A stretch of DNA of 29,794 nucleotides from Bacteroidales bacterium (GTDB lineage Bacteria > Bacteroidota > Bacteroidia > Bacteroidales > UBA3663): the NCBI GenBank assembly GCA_004557315.1, contig SFEH01000027.1, forward strand, positions 1-29,794, given 5' to 3'. The position numbers and the translations under genes were made by a program. Positions 14,543 to 22,142 of the stretch are shown here, one piece after another; positions within the stretch are counted from its first letter, which is position 1; every line of letters starts with the position of its first letter. The notes below the pieces were generated by a model, which saw nothing but the letters and a program-made list of their open reading frames with translations, did no database searches and was not told the DNA's origin.

Positions 14543-17140
14543 CTATATTTCAATCACCTGAAGCGAATAAGGAGGAAGAACCAGAGTCATTTTCTCAGCC
14601 GAAATGCTTTTCTTGGTTCCAGACACGATTTCTATGCGTTCTTGATTAGGCAAGCCATTGAAGCCTTCATAGCTTGCTTCCTCATTCATGTCGCGAGCAT
14701 TTATGTCAAGCTTCAGTTCGACTGGCAATACATTGACCACCTTGAGATAGCGCTTGCTCGTCTTTGAATCCACCACCACAGTGGCAGCCACTCGCTTTGC
14801 TATATCCTTGAAGCTTTCAGCTGTAATTCCATCAGAATTTATCGATAACTGAGAATCGACAAGAATCTCACCGGCATATTTTGAGAACAGTCGCTGAGTG
14901 TGATAGCTTGGAGTGAGATCAATTGTCTCATTGTCGAAGTAAATCATGTCAGGATTCCAGTTCTGATGTTTCAGATGGCAGAGCATCGGTGCATAGGAAG
15001 TCATGGCAACCACATCTCCGTTTCGCTCTATGCCACAAAGATGCAGGGCTTCCGACAGCGCACAGTCGATGTTGCCCCTGCTGCTGCGTGCGGCATATTC
15101 GCCAAGGTAAACCTTTGGCGCGTTTCGGTCGTAGTTGTCATAATAGTCCTGGTTGTTGATAAACCATCCCACACTCTCGTAGTAGTGTTCGTCGATGAGG
15201 GAGAACAGGTCTTTATGGAGATTGGCAAATTTCCAGCCCTCGACATAGTCAGACGAAGGCGTATGGAAAGGTCCAGCCGTGCCACATATTTCTATATCGG
15301 GATATTTTTCCTTGATAGCCTTGCTAATCATGAGGCATCGATCCTCAAAAGTCGTTGATATGATATCTTCGTTGCCTATGCCGATGTACTTAAGGTTGAA
15401 GGGTTCGGGGTGACCAGCGTCGGCTCTCATTTTTGCCCATTTGCTCACGTCTGGATCTCCGTTAGCCCACTCTATCATGTTCATCAGTTCCTCAATGTAT
15501 GCTGGCATGTCTTCCATCGGAATTCCGCCCTGCTGTCCGCCATAGCCATTGGCATCGGGAGCCGAGTTCTGGCAAGGCACACCAGCGGCAAGCACAGGAA
15601 GGGGTTCGGCACCAATGTCTTCGCAGAACTGGAAATACTCATAGAATCCGAGTCCTCTCGTCTGATGATAGTTCCAGATGTTGCGGTCAGGCACTCGCTC
15701 GTAGAGAGGTCCTACGGTATGGTTCCAATGGTAGATGTTGTCAAGACCATCACCGTGGCTCATACATCCTCCTGGGAAGCGCACGAATTTTGGGTGGAGG
15801 TTCTCGATAGTCTCCGCAAGGTCGCGTCGGAGGCCGTTTTTGTGTCCGCGGAAAGTGTCTTGCGGGAATAGGCTTATCATGTCGATCCTTGCCACAGCCT
15901 TACCCTCTGCCACAATGCGAAGCTCTGCGGCCTTTGTGCTTGCAGCCGGCATCAGGGTTGCCTCATATTTCAGCCATCCCCCATGCAGGGTTTCAGCCGC
16001 CTTCTTGTCTTTGGGCTTAACGTTTATTTCCGTCTCTGCCACCACATTGCCTTTCTCCACAATTGCAATCTTGAAGTTTTTCTTGCCCTGTGGGTTCACG
16101 TAGAAGCTGAAGTCATACATTGCCCCAGCTTTCAGGGCCATACCGTCCCAGCCGCTGTTATAGAGAGTATCGGAGCCGATCTCCAGTGAGTTGGCATTGG
16201 GTTGGCCGAGCGGATTGTCGGTCACTATCTTTGGCTCGGCATCCGAAGCCAGACGCCATGCAGTGAACGAGTGCCATCCCTTATGGTCTTGTGGCGTGTA
16301 TTCAAAATCGCGGTTCTGCACCAGTTCGGCATACAGACCACCATCGGCTGCATAGCTTATGTCCTCGAAGAAAATACCTATCAGTTTGTCGCTTATCTTC
16401 TTTTGCTTGCCATGGTCAACATCAATCGATGCTTCAATTGAGCCTTTTGCCAGCAGTTCGGCGAATCGAGCATTGTCGTCGGTCAGTTTTTCCTCCCATA
16501 GCTGCATCTTGCTGCTTTGATCGGCAAAGTATTTTATTATCTCAGCCGAGCACTGGGGCTTGTCATCGAGGTCGATAATGTTGCCTGTGTGAGCCACACC
16601 ACCGATTGTCACCGTGTCGCGTCTTTTGTCAGCCGCCTCATACTCCTGTTTAGTCGCCTCTACGTCTTTTGAGAAGTGGCGGAACTGTGAGTCGGTATTG
16701 CTTTTTCTGTAGCCGCCATCTTTTGTCTTGTAGATTACTGAATAGCTGTTACTTCCGTTTCTTGCGATAACTGGAGCAAACACCCCCTGATGGCTCATCT
16801 GCGGATAGTCCTGCGGACGCCAAGTCACGAGGTCTTCACTGTAGGCAACGGCGAAGCATGGAGCCACATCGTTCACCTGAAACACAGCGGCATATCCACC
16901 TTCCTCAAGAGGCAAGGCAAATTCCGAAAACATTTTCTTGTCGGCACCCCAGCGTGCATAGTCAGATGAGAAAATCTGGGCTATGTCAACATACTCACCT
17001 TCAGTGCCTTTTGTCTCGTCGAAGTAAGCGATTCTCACACCCTTGTCAATTCCAGGAGAATAAAGAAACACTTTATCGGCATAAGCCGAAAAGGAGACAA
17101 TGGCAAGCGATCCTGCCAAAATACTTTTTCTGAAATCCAT
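14543..17140 (-). CDS. Secreted GH51 alpha-L-arabinofuranosidase with N-terminal propeller-like module
   Basis: Releases L-arabinofuranose from plant arabinan or arabinoxylan. 865 residues. Order: signal peptide (1-22); a module at about 23-150 resembling part of a five-bladed GH43-type propeller ('SSDYARWGADKKMFSEF', 'AYSEDLVTWRPQDYPQ'); a helical linker (about 160-235); a CBM4/9-like beta-sandwich (about 270-425); the GH51 barrel (about 430-720) with acid/base Glu591 in 'IGIGNED' and nucleophile Glu681 in 'YLGEYAAR'; and a C-terminal beta-sandwich ending 'PPYSLQVIEI'. A single-module GH51 is about 500-660 residues, so this is an extended form. It is not in a SusC/SusD locus. The only promoter seen lies about 200 bases upstream, leaving a long leader. 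Confidence 0.9.
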   Translation of the reverse strand: MDFRKSILAGSLAIVSFSAYADKVFLYSPGIDKGVRIAYFDETKGTEGEYVDIAQIFSSDYARWGADKKMFSEFALPLEEGGYAAVFQVNDVAPCFAVAYSEDLVTWRPQDYPQMSHQGVFAPVIARNGSNSYSVIYKTKDGGYRKSNTDSQFRHFSKDVEATKQEYEAADKRRDTVTIGGVAHTGNIIDLDDKPQCSAEIIKYFADQSSKMQLWEEKLTDDNARFAELLAKGSIEASIDVDHGKQKKISDKLIGIFFEDISYAADGGLYAELVQNRDFEYTPQDHKGWHSFTAWRLASDAEPKIVTDNPLGQPNANSLEIGSDTLYNSGWDGMALKAGAMYDFSFYVNPQGKKNFKIAIVEKGNVVAETEINVKPKDKKAAETLHGGWLKYEATLMPAASTKAAELRIVAEGKAVARIDMISLFPQDTFRGHKNGLRRDLAETIENLHPKFVRFPGGCMSHGDGLDNIYHWNHTVGPLYERVPDRNIWNYHQTRGLGFYEYFQFCEDIGAEPLPVLAAGVPCQNSAPDANGYGGQQGGIPMEDMPAYIEELMNMIEWANGDPDVSKWAKMRADAGHPEPFNLKYIGIGNEDIISTTFEDRCLMISKAIKEKYPDIEICGTAGPFHTPSSDYVEGWKFANLHKDLFSLIDEHYYESVGWFINNQDYYDNYDRNAPKVYLGEYAARSSRGNIDCALSEALHLCGIERNGDVVAMTSYAPMLCHLKHQNWNPDMIYFDNETIDLTPSYHTQRLFSKYAGEILVDSQLSINSDGITAESFKDIAKRVAATVVVDSKTSKRYLKVVNVLPVELKLDINARDMNEEASYEGFNGLPNQERIEIVSGTKKSISAEKMTLVLPPYSLQVIEI

Positions 17141-17344
17141 AATCTGTAAGTGTTATAATGTGTTATGCTTTGGTCTAGTCTAGTTCTAGACTTTTATTTG
17201 TGATTTATTTAAAAAGAGGAAATCTTGTTGATTAGTTGATTATAGATTATTGATTTGTTTTACGAAGTATCAGAAAGCCTGATGTCTATGTTTTAGCTGA
17301 CAGGCAAACAGTCATCAGTAACCATTAAACAGCTTATCATGTTG

Positions 17345-17376
17345 CAAAGATACTACAATTTCTTTAGAAAAGCAAA
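17345..17376 (-). promoter_or_regulatory. Promoter of the arabinofuranosidase gene
   Basis: Minus strand: TTTG (17376-17373), 20-base spacer, TATCTTTG (17352-17345): a canonical match. The start near 17338 leaves a leader of about 200 bases, the longest in the window. A partner -7 match TAACTTTG at 17454-17447 could be an extra upstream promoter. Confidence 0.7.
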
Positions 17377-17605
17377 AAATTCCCAGAAATATACATGCTC
17401 ATGCCCTGATAGATTCTATCTTGCCTTCGTTTTCCATCAGGCATCGCAAAGTTACATTGTTTTTCTCAAATATGCAACAATAACAAGAAATAATCATCTT
17501 TTCGTTGGGGAAAAGACCTTGGTCTTGTGCCGTTGTCGCACATCACTAAAAGCCATAGCTCCAAAATACCACCCTTTTGCCTCCCATCCTTGTCAGCCAA
17601 AAAAT

Positions 17606-17646
17606 GGGACTTACTTGGGACTTACTTGGGACTTACTTGGGACTCA
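17606..17646. repeat. 11-bp tandem repeat, 3.7 copies
   Basis: GGGACTTACTT occurs at 17606, 17617 and 17628, followed by a partial, slightly diverged fourth copy from 17639. The three full copies are identical. It lies in the gene-free spacer and is a natural place for copy-number variation. Confidence 0.9.
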
Positions 17647-17807
17647 CCTGCCTATGCGCGCGTACGGAATAGTGAAGTAAAAAAACGTCAGTTACGCGTT
17701 AACAGTTAACACTATCTGCTGGCAATGAATCCGTGTCTCATTTATGTTTCATAGCATAGTTTTGAAAAAAGTATGGGGAAAGTGAGGGAAGGAAGCGAAA
17801 AAGAGTG

Positions 17808-17815
17808 TATCTTTG
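17808..17815 (+). promoter_or_regulatory. -7 promoter element for the gene at 17839
   Basis: TATCTTTG matches TAnnTTTG exactly. A start near 17822 leaves too little room for the GTG at 17830 and supports the ATG at 17839. No -33 TTTG is visible. Confidence 0.6.
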
Positions 17816-17838
17816 TGACATAATTTAATGTGAAAACT

Positions 17839-18237
17839 ATGGCTTATATCAGAGAATTTACGCCTGAGCGTATTACGGAGCTCGGTAAAAACGAGATTTT
17901 TGTGTTTGGAAGCAACATTCATGGAATGCACGGGGGAGGTGCGGCTCGCATCGCCAACCAGGACTTCGGTGCTGAATGGGGTGTGGGCGAGGGGCTCACG
18001 GGTCAATGCTATGCACTGCCGACAATGGAGGGCGGAGTGGATTACATTGGCGAGAAGGTGCAGAACTTCATCAAATGCGCCATGGCTCATCCTGAATTGA
18101 GGTTCTATGTGACCAAGGTGGCTTGCGGTATCGCTGGCTTCAGGATAGATGAGATCGGTCCGCTGTTTGCCGATGCTATCGACTTGGACAATGTGATCCT
18201 ACCGAAGGAGTTTGTTGATGCAATCGGAATTTGCTAG
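17839..18237 (+). CDS. Small Gly-rich protein of a phage-associated, macro-domain-like family
   Basis: 132 residues from ATG 17839; a GTG at 17830 would add three. Conserved-looking blocks: 'IFVFGSNIHGMHGGGAA' (20-36), 'FGAEWGVGEGLTGQCYALPT' (43-62), and 'VTKVACGIAGFRIDEIGPLF' (91-110). I recall this pattern from short proteins listed as A1S_2505-family phage non-structural proteins, found in phages and in bacterial chromosomes. The Gly-rich loops and the 'GxGxxGxxYALPT' block resemble ADP-ribose-binding macro domains, so a nucleotide or ADP-ribose ligand is possible; that is inference. No phage structural genes are nearby. The aldo/keto reductase follows 26 bases later and is probably co-transcribed. 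Confidence 0.7.
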   Translation: MAYIREFTPERITELGKNEIFVFGSNIHGMHGGGAARIANQDFGAEWGVGEGLTGQCYALPTMEGGVDYIGEKVQNFIKCAMAHPELRFYVTKVACGIAGFRIDEIGPLFADAIDLDNVILPKEFVDAIGIC

Positions 18238-18263
18238 ACGTGAAATAACAGAATAATAATACA

Positions 18264-19262
18264 ATGATAGAACCATTATATAATCCTGCAACCGACCGCT
18301 ATGACGGAGGGATGCAATATAGAAGATGCGGAAGGAGTGGTGTGATGATGTCGGTACTTTCGCTTGGATTCTGGCACAATTTCGGAAGCATAAGCACCTT
18401 CGACAATGCCAAGGCTATGGCTCATTGCGCTTTCGACCATGGTATCACGGTGTTTGACCTTGCCAACAACTATGGTCCGACCTATGGAACGGCCGAGGAG
18501 ACTTTCGGCAGGCTGATGGATAAGTCGTTTGCGCCTTATCGCGATGAGATGTTCATCACCACCAAGGCTGGCTATGACATGTGGCCTGGCCCTTATGGCA
18601 ACTGGGGTAGCAGGAAGTATCTGATTGCTTCGCTCAACCAGAGTCTCAAACGCATGCATCTCGACTATGTCGATCTGTTCTATAGCCACAGATTCGACCC
18701 TGAGACTCCGCTCGAAGAGACCCTTCAGGCACTGGTCGATATTGTCCGTTCGGGCAAGGCTCTGTATGTCGGAATCTCGCGCTATCCGAAAGATGCTGCA
18801 AAATTTGCCTACAACTATTTGAGAGATAGGGATGTGCCTTGCCTTTGCTATCAAGGCAAGTATAACATGCTGGTTCAGGATGATGCTGACAATGGCATCA
18901 TTGCCGATGCTGCAGCCAATGGTGCGGGTTATGTGGCATTCTCGCCATTGCAGCAGGGACTGTTGACCAACAGATACCTGAATGGCATTCCTGAAGACTC
19001 GCGCATGGCTCGTCGCGAGGCTTTGGTCCCTGCCGACCTTACTCCTGAACTGCTTGAGCGTCTGCGTGCGCTCAATGCCATTGCAGAGGAGAGAGGCGAG
19101 TCGCTTGCCGACATGGCTTTGGCATGGGTGCTTCGTGAGCAGAAAGTCACTTCGGTGATCGTGGGTACGAGCTCGGTAGGTCAGCTCATCGACAATCTGC
19201 GAGTGCTCGACTCTCAGCCATTCTCGGACGAGCAGATCGAGCGGATAGGCAAGCTGCTATGA
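18264..19262 (+). CDS. Aldo/keto reductase, YghZ/GpR-like
   Basis: NADPH-dependent reductase of small aldehydes; the closest relative I recognise is E. coli YghZ (L-glyceraldehyde 3-phosphate reductase). 332 residues, TIM barrel. Catalytic tetrad: D65, Y70, K101 and H142 ('FDLANNYG', 'TTKAG', 'FYSHRFD'). 'GSRKYLIASLNQSLKRM' (115-131) is almost identical to the YghZ segment. NADPH-binding stretch 'VIVGTSSVGQLIDN' near the C-terminus. Such enzymes detoxify methylglyoxal-type aldehydes. It follows the macro-like gene and its stop (19260-19262) is only four bases from the fmt stop on the other strand. Confidence 0.88.
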   Translation: MIEPLYNPATDRYDGGMQYRRCGRSGVMMSVLSLGFWHNFGSISTFDNAKAMAHCAFDHGITVFDLANNYGPTYGTAEETFGRLMDKSFAPYRDEMFITTKAGYDMWPGPYGNWGSRKYLIASLNQSLKRMHLDYVDLFYSHRFDPETPLEETLQALVDIVRSGKALYVGISRYPKDAAKFAYNYLRDRDVPCLCYQGKYNMLVQDDADNGIIADAAANGAGYVAFSPLQQGLLTNRYLNGIPEDSRMARREALVPADLTPELLERLRALNAIAEERGESLADMALAWVLREQKVTSVIVGTSSVGQLIDNLRVLDSQPFSDEQIERIGKLL

Positions 19263-19266
19263 CGGC

Positions 19267-20247
19267 TTATTTCCAGTAAGACACGCCATTGAGCAGCGAC
19301 TTCACGTCCATGCGCTTCTTGCCTGGGAGCTGGAGTTCTTCGAGGGCGATGGTACCGTCGGAGCAACTGATGTGGATGTGGGTCTTGCTGTCGGTCTCAA
19401 GTAGGCCGATGCAGCTGTCATTGTCATTGCCTTCTTCGACTATACTTACTTTATATATCTTGACCGGACTGATCGTATCGCCATTGGCAGCCTTCAGTTC
19501 GGTCCATGCTGTAGGATATGGGCTCAGGCCACGAACCTTGTTGAAGATGTTGCGTGCGGTGTCGTTCCAGTCGATGGCGCAAGTCTCTTTGAATATTTTT
19601 GGAGCAGGCTTGAGCTCTCGGATATCGTCGTAGAGAGTCTCCTGCTCGATCGTCTCGATCTTGCTAATATCGCCATTTGCCTCAATAAGCAGATCAACAG
19701 TCTCAGTTACAAGTCCTTTGCCCATTTCCATAAGTCGGTCATGAACCGAACCTACGTTCTCGTCAGGTGCGATAGGCATCTTGCGCTTGAGGATGATGCG
19801 GCCTGTGTCGATCTCGTGACTCAGGAAGAAAGTGGTGGCACCTGTCTCGGTTTCGCCATTGATCACTGCCCAGTTGATAGGGGCTGCACCTCGGTATTGA
19901 GGCAGGAGGGCTGCATGGAGATTGAAGGTGCCAAGGCGAGGCATTGCCCAAACCACCTCGGGTAACATGCGGAAGGCAACGACGATCTGAAGGTCGGCTT
20001 TCCACTGGCGAAGCTGCTCGAGGAAAGCCTCGTCTTTCAGCTTCTCAGGCTGGAGCAAAGGCAGGTCGTGGGCAAGGGCATATTCCTTGACTGGCGAGTA
20101 CTGTACCTTGTGTCCGCGGCCGGCTGGCTTGTCGGGCATGGTGATGACACCTACTACATTGTATCCGCCCTGAACCAGAGCATCGAGGGTAGGAACAGCA
20201 AAGTCGGGAGTTCCCATATAGACGATTCTTATATCTTTCTTGTCCAT
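19267..20247 (-). CDS. fmt: Methionyl-tRNA formyltransferase
   Basis: Formylates Met on initiator tRNA using 10-formyl-THF. 326 residues. 'MGTPDFAVPTLDAL' (11-24) starts the formyltransferase Rossmann fold; catalytic N109, H111 and D147 are present ('FNLHAALLPQYRGAAPINWAV', in two parts, and 'HEIDTG'). The C-terminal OB-like tRNA-binding domain (about 210-326) begins at 'KIFKETCAIDW'. The usual 'AYGKILP' is 'AFRMLP' here, a common Bacteroidetes variant as far as I recall. It is the second gene of a likely rnhB-fmt unit (32-base gap) with no promoter between. There is no room for a terminator between its end and the aldo/keto reductase. Confidence 0.95.
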   Translation of the reverse strand: MDKKDIRIVYMGTPDFAVPTLDALVQGGYNVVGVITMPDKPAGRGHKVQYSPVKEYALAHDLPLLQPEKLKDEAFLEQLRQWKADLQIVVAFRMLPEVVWAMPRLGTFNLHAALLPQYRGAAPINWAVINGETETGATTFFLSHEIDTGRIILKRKMPIAPDENVGSVHDRLMEMGKGLVTETVDLLIEANGDISKIETIEQETLYDDIRELKPAPKIFKETCAIDWNDTARNIFNKVRGLSPYPTAWTELKAANGDTISPVKIYKVSIVEEGNDNDSCIGLLETDSKTHIHISCSDGTIALEELQLPGKKRMDVKSLLNGVSYWK

Positions 20248-20279
20248 CTTTATAAATTGTAAATGTTTAATACTAATAG

Positions 20280-20882
20280 TTAAAAGAGCTGCAGCTGTTC
20301 GGGCTCGGGAAGGAGGTGGAAGCTCATCCTGTGGTACTTGGTTGCTCCGTGCTGAGCAATAGCTGCCCGGTGGTCTTTGGTCGGATAGCCTTTGTTGACT
20401 CGCCAGTTGTATTGAGGAAACTCCTGGTCGATCTGCGTCATGAAGTCGTCACGATAGGTCTTGGCGAGGACAGAAGCAGCGGCTATCGACATCATCTTGC
20501 CGTCGCCCTTGACTATCGTCGTGTGAGGAATGTCCTCGAAAGGGTAGAAGCGATTGCCGTCGATGAGCAGTGCTTCGGGGCGTACCTTGAGCAGGCGTAT
20601 GGCACGGTGCATTGCCTCGATGCTGGCACGCAGGATGTTGATGCGGTCGATCTCGCGGTTATCGACGATGCCTACAGCCCATGCTATTGCTTCACGCTCG
20701 ATGATGGGACGGAGCTCGTAGCGTTGACGTTCGGTGAGTTTCTTTGAATCGTTGAGCAGATCGTTGCTGAACGACGGGGGCAGGATGACGGCAGCAGCAA
20801 AGACTGGACCAGCCAGACAGCCACGGCCCGCTTCGTCGCAGCCAGCCTCGACTACACCCTTGTTTAAGTATTGGAGAAGCAT
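20280..20882 (-). CDS. rnhB: Ribonuclease HII
   Basis: Cuts RNA-DNA hybrids and single ribonucleotides embedded in DNA. 200 residues. Catalytic site: D16 and E17 in 'GCDEAGRGCLAGP', D108 in 'LLIDGN', and D145 in 'SVLAKTYRDDFM'. 'VKGDGKMMSIAAAS' precedes the last. The C-terminus is short and ends in 'PEPEQLQLF', which resembles the Gln-x-x-Leu-Phe clamp-binding (PIP-like) peptide seen at the end of some RNase HII proteins. It diverges from rpsL with a 235-base spacer; a one-mismatch -7 element (TAACTTCG, 20913-20906 on the minus strand) is present. Confidence 0.95.
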   Translation of the reverse strand: MLLQYLNKGVVEAGCDEAGRGCLAGPVFAAAVILPPSFSNDLLNDSKKLTERQRYELRPIIEREAIAWAVGIVDNREIDRINILRASIEAMHRAIRLLKVRPEALLIDGNRFYPFEDIPHTTIVKGDGKMMSIAAASVLAKTYRDDFMTQIDQEFPQYNWRVNKGYPTKDHRAAIAQHGATKYHRMSFHLLPEPEQLQLF

Positions 20883-20996
20883 AACTTGTTGATTTTAATG
20901 CGCTGCGAAGTTACGTTTTTCTTTCTTTAAAAAGTGTAATGTTGGGGTGGCGAACGACCTATAAATGAGGCTCTAAAAGAGAGAAAGTTACATATA

Positions 20997-21031
20997 TTTG
21001 ACCCTTTGTATCAAAAAAGTCACTACCTTTG
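20997..21031 (+). promoter_or_regulatory. Promoter of the str/S10 ribosomal protein operon
   Basis: TACCTTTG at 21024-21031 is an exact -7 match. TTTG at 20997-21000 (23-base spacer) or 21005-21008 (15-base spacer) could be the -33 box; neither spacing is ideal. The leader to rpsL is about 80 bases and has a small stem GCGTA/TACGC (21045-21049 with 21057-21061). Confidence 0.6.
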
Positions 21032-21117
21032 CACCGCTTTTCGCGCGTATATTATCTACGCAAGAGGGCAAAATGAGAGAATAAAAAACAAAAATTAAGA
21101 ACTAAAGTTAAAACAAA

Positions 21118-21501
21118 ATGCCTACTATTCAACAGTTAGTAAGAAAAGGTCGCGTAGTATTGGAAGACAAGAGCAAGTCACCGGCCCTGGCATCATGCCC
21201 ACAGCGCCGTGGCGTCTGCGTCCGTGTTTACACAACTACTCCTAAGAAGCCTAATTCTGCTATGCGTAAGGTAGCACGTGTACGTTTGACTAACGGTAAG
21301 GAAGTTAACTCTTACATCCCAGGTGAGGGTCACAACCTCCAGGAGCACTCAATCGTGATGGTTCGTGGTGGCCGTGTTAAGGACCTTCCAGGTGTACGTT
21401 ACCACATCGTTCGTGGTACTCTTGATACAGCCGGTGTCAATGGTCGTACACAGCGTCGTTCAAAGTACGGTGCTAAGCGTCCAAAAGCAAGCAAGAAATA
21501 A
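21118..21501 (+). CDS. rpsL: Ribosomal protein uS12
   Basis: 127 residues. Decoding-centre protein of the small subunit. 'TTTPKKPNSAMRKVARVRLTNGKEV' (39-63, read in parts) and 'GGRVKDLPGVRYH' are both present. Lys43 in 'PKKPNSA' and Lys in 'GRVKDLPG' are the wild-type residues, so no streptomycin-resistance change is seen at the two classic sites. First gene of the operon. The ATG has an AT-rich upstream region without Shine-Dalgarno. Confidence 0.99.
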   Translation: MPTIQQLVRKGRVVLEDKSKSPALASCPQRRGVCVRVYTTTPKKPNSAMRKVARVRLTNGKEVNSYIPGEGHNLQEHSIVMVRGGRVKDLPGVRYHIVRGTLDTAGVNGRTQRRSKYGAKRPKASKK

Positions 21502-21630
21502 GACTTAGTAACAAAACCTTTCACAATCAAAGTTGGTAAGGCTCTAATAGGTTGAGTAAACTCGCACAGCGGTGCAGGTTGAAGAGATTTCCTAAAGAGA
21601 AGCAGCCAAACAAATTAAACTAAAGAAAAA
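21502..21630 (+). promoter_or_regulatory. 129-base spacer between rpsL and rpsG, possible uS7 target
   Basis: In E. coli the rpsL-rpsG junction carries the uS7 repressor site. Here the spacer is long for this operon and contains a GCAC/GTGC stem with AGCG loop and partial AACCT/AGGTT and GCTCT/AGAG pairings. None is strong, so a regulatory role is only suggested by position and length. Confidence 0.3.
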
Positions 21631-22110
21631 ATGAGAAAAGCAAAGCCGAAGAAGAGAGTTATCCTTCCGGATCCTGTCTTCAGCGAAGTAAAAGTAACGA
21701 AGTTCGTTAACCATCTTATGTATGATGGTAAGAAGAGCATCGCGTTCACTATCTTCTACAATGCTATCGAGATCGTAAACAAGAAGTTTGCTTCAAAGGA
21801 GGGTATCGCTCCTCTCGATGTTTGGAAGAAGGCACTCGACAACATCACTCCACAGGTTGAGGTAAAGTCACGTCGTATTGGTGGTGCAACATTCCAGGTT
21901 CCTACTGAGATCCGTGCTGACCGCAAGGAGTCAATCTCAATGAAGAATATGATCATCTTCTCACGTAAGCGTGGCGGTAAGTCGATGGCTGACAAGCTCG
22001 CTGCTGAGATTCTTGATGCATATAATGAGCAGGGTGGCGCTTTCAAGCGTAAGGAAGATATGCACAGAATGGCTGAGGCCAACCGTGCGTTCGCTCACTT
22101 CAAGTTCTAA
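21631..22110 (+). CDS. rpsG: Ribosomal protein uS7
   Basis: 159 residues; organises the head of the small subunit. 'MRKAKPKKRVILPDPVF' at the start and 'RRIGGATFQVPTEI' in the middle are typical. In other bacteria uS7 represses its own operon by binding the rpsL-rpsG spacer. fusA follows after 32 bases. Confidence 0.98.
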   Translation: MRKAKPKKRVILPDPVFSEVKVTKFVNHLMYDGKKSIAFTIFYNAIEIVNKKFASKEGIAPLDVWKKALDNITPQVEVKSRRIGGATFQVPTEIRADRKESISMKNMIIFSRKRGGKSMADKLAAEILDAYNEQGGAFKRKEDMHRMAEANRAFAHFKF

Positions 22111-22142
22111 AATAAACTTCTCACACATTATTTATATATATT

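Larger units (their letters stand above)
17141..17838. other. About 700 bases without a convincing gene
   Basis: It holds the leader and promoter of the arabinofuranosidase gene (left part), a second minus-strand -7 match at 17447-17454, an 11-bp tandem repeat, two GTTAAC palindromes at 17698-17710, and the promoter of the gene at 17839. A palindrome GTCTAG/CTAGAC (17173-17178 with 17186-17191) lies in the leader. A plus-strand open frame at 17339-17680 is rejected: its composition is unlike protein, it runs through the tandem repeat, and it overlaps both minus-strand promoter elements. Confidence 0.6.

Noticed and set aside
17606..17646. CRISPR array
   Set aside because: The unit is 11 bp, directly tandem without spacers, and no cas genes are present.
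17339..17680. Plus-strand open frame of 113 codons in the large spacer
   Set aside because: It overlaps two minus-strand promoter elements and gets its end from the 11-bp tandem repeat; the protein has no recognisable pattern.
18264..19262. Voltage-gated potassium channel beta-subunit-like reductase
   Set aside because: The 'GSRKYLIASLNQSL' block is closer to YghZ, and no channel gene is near.
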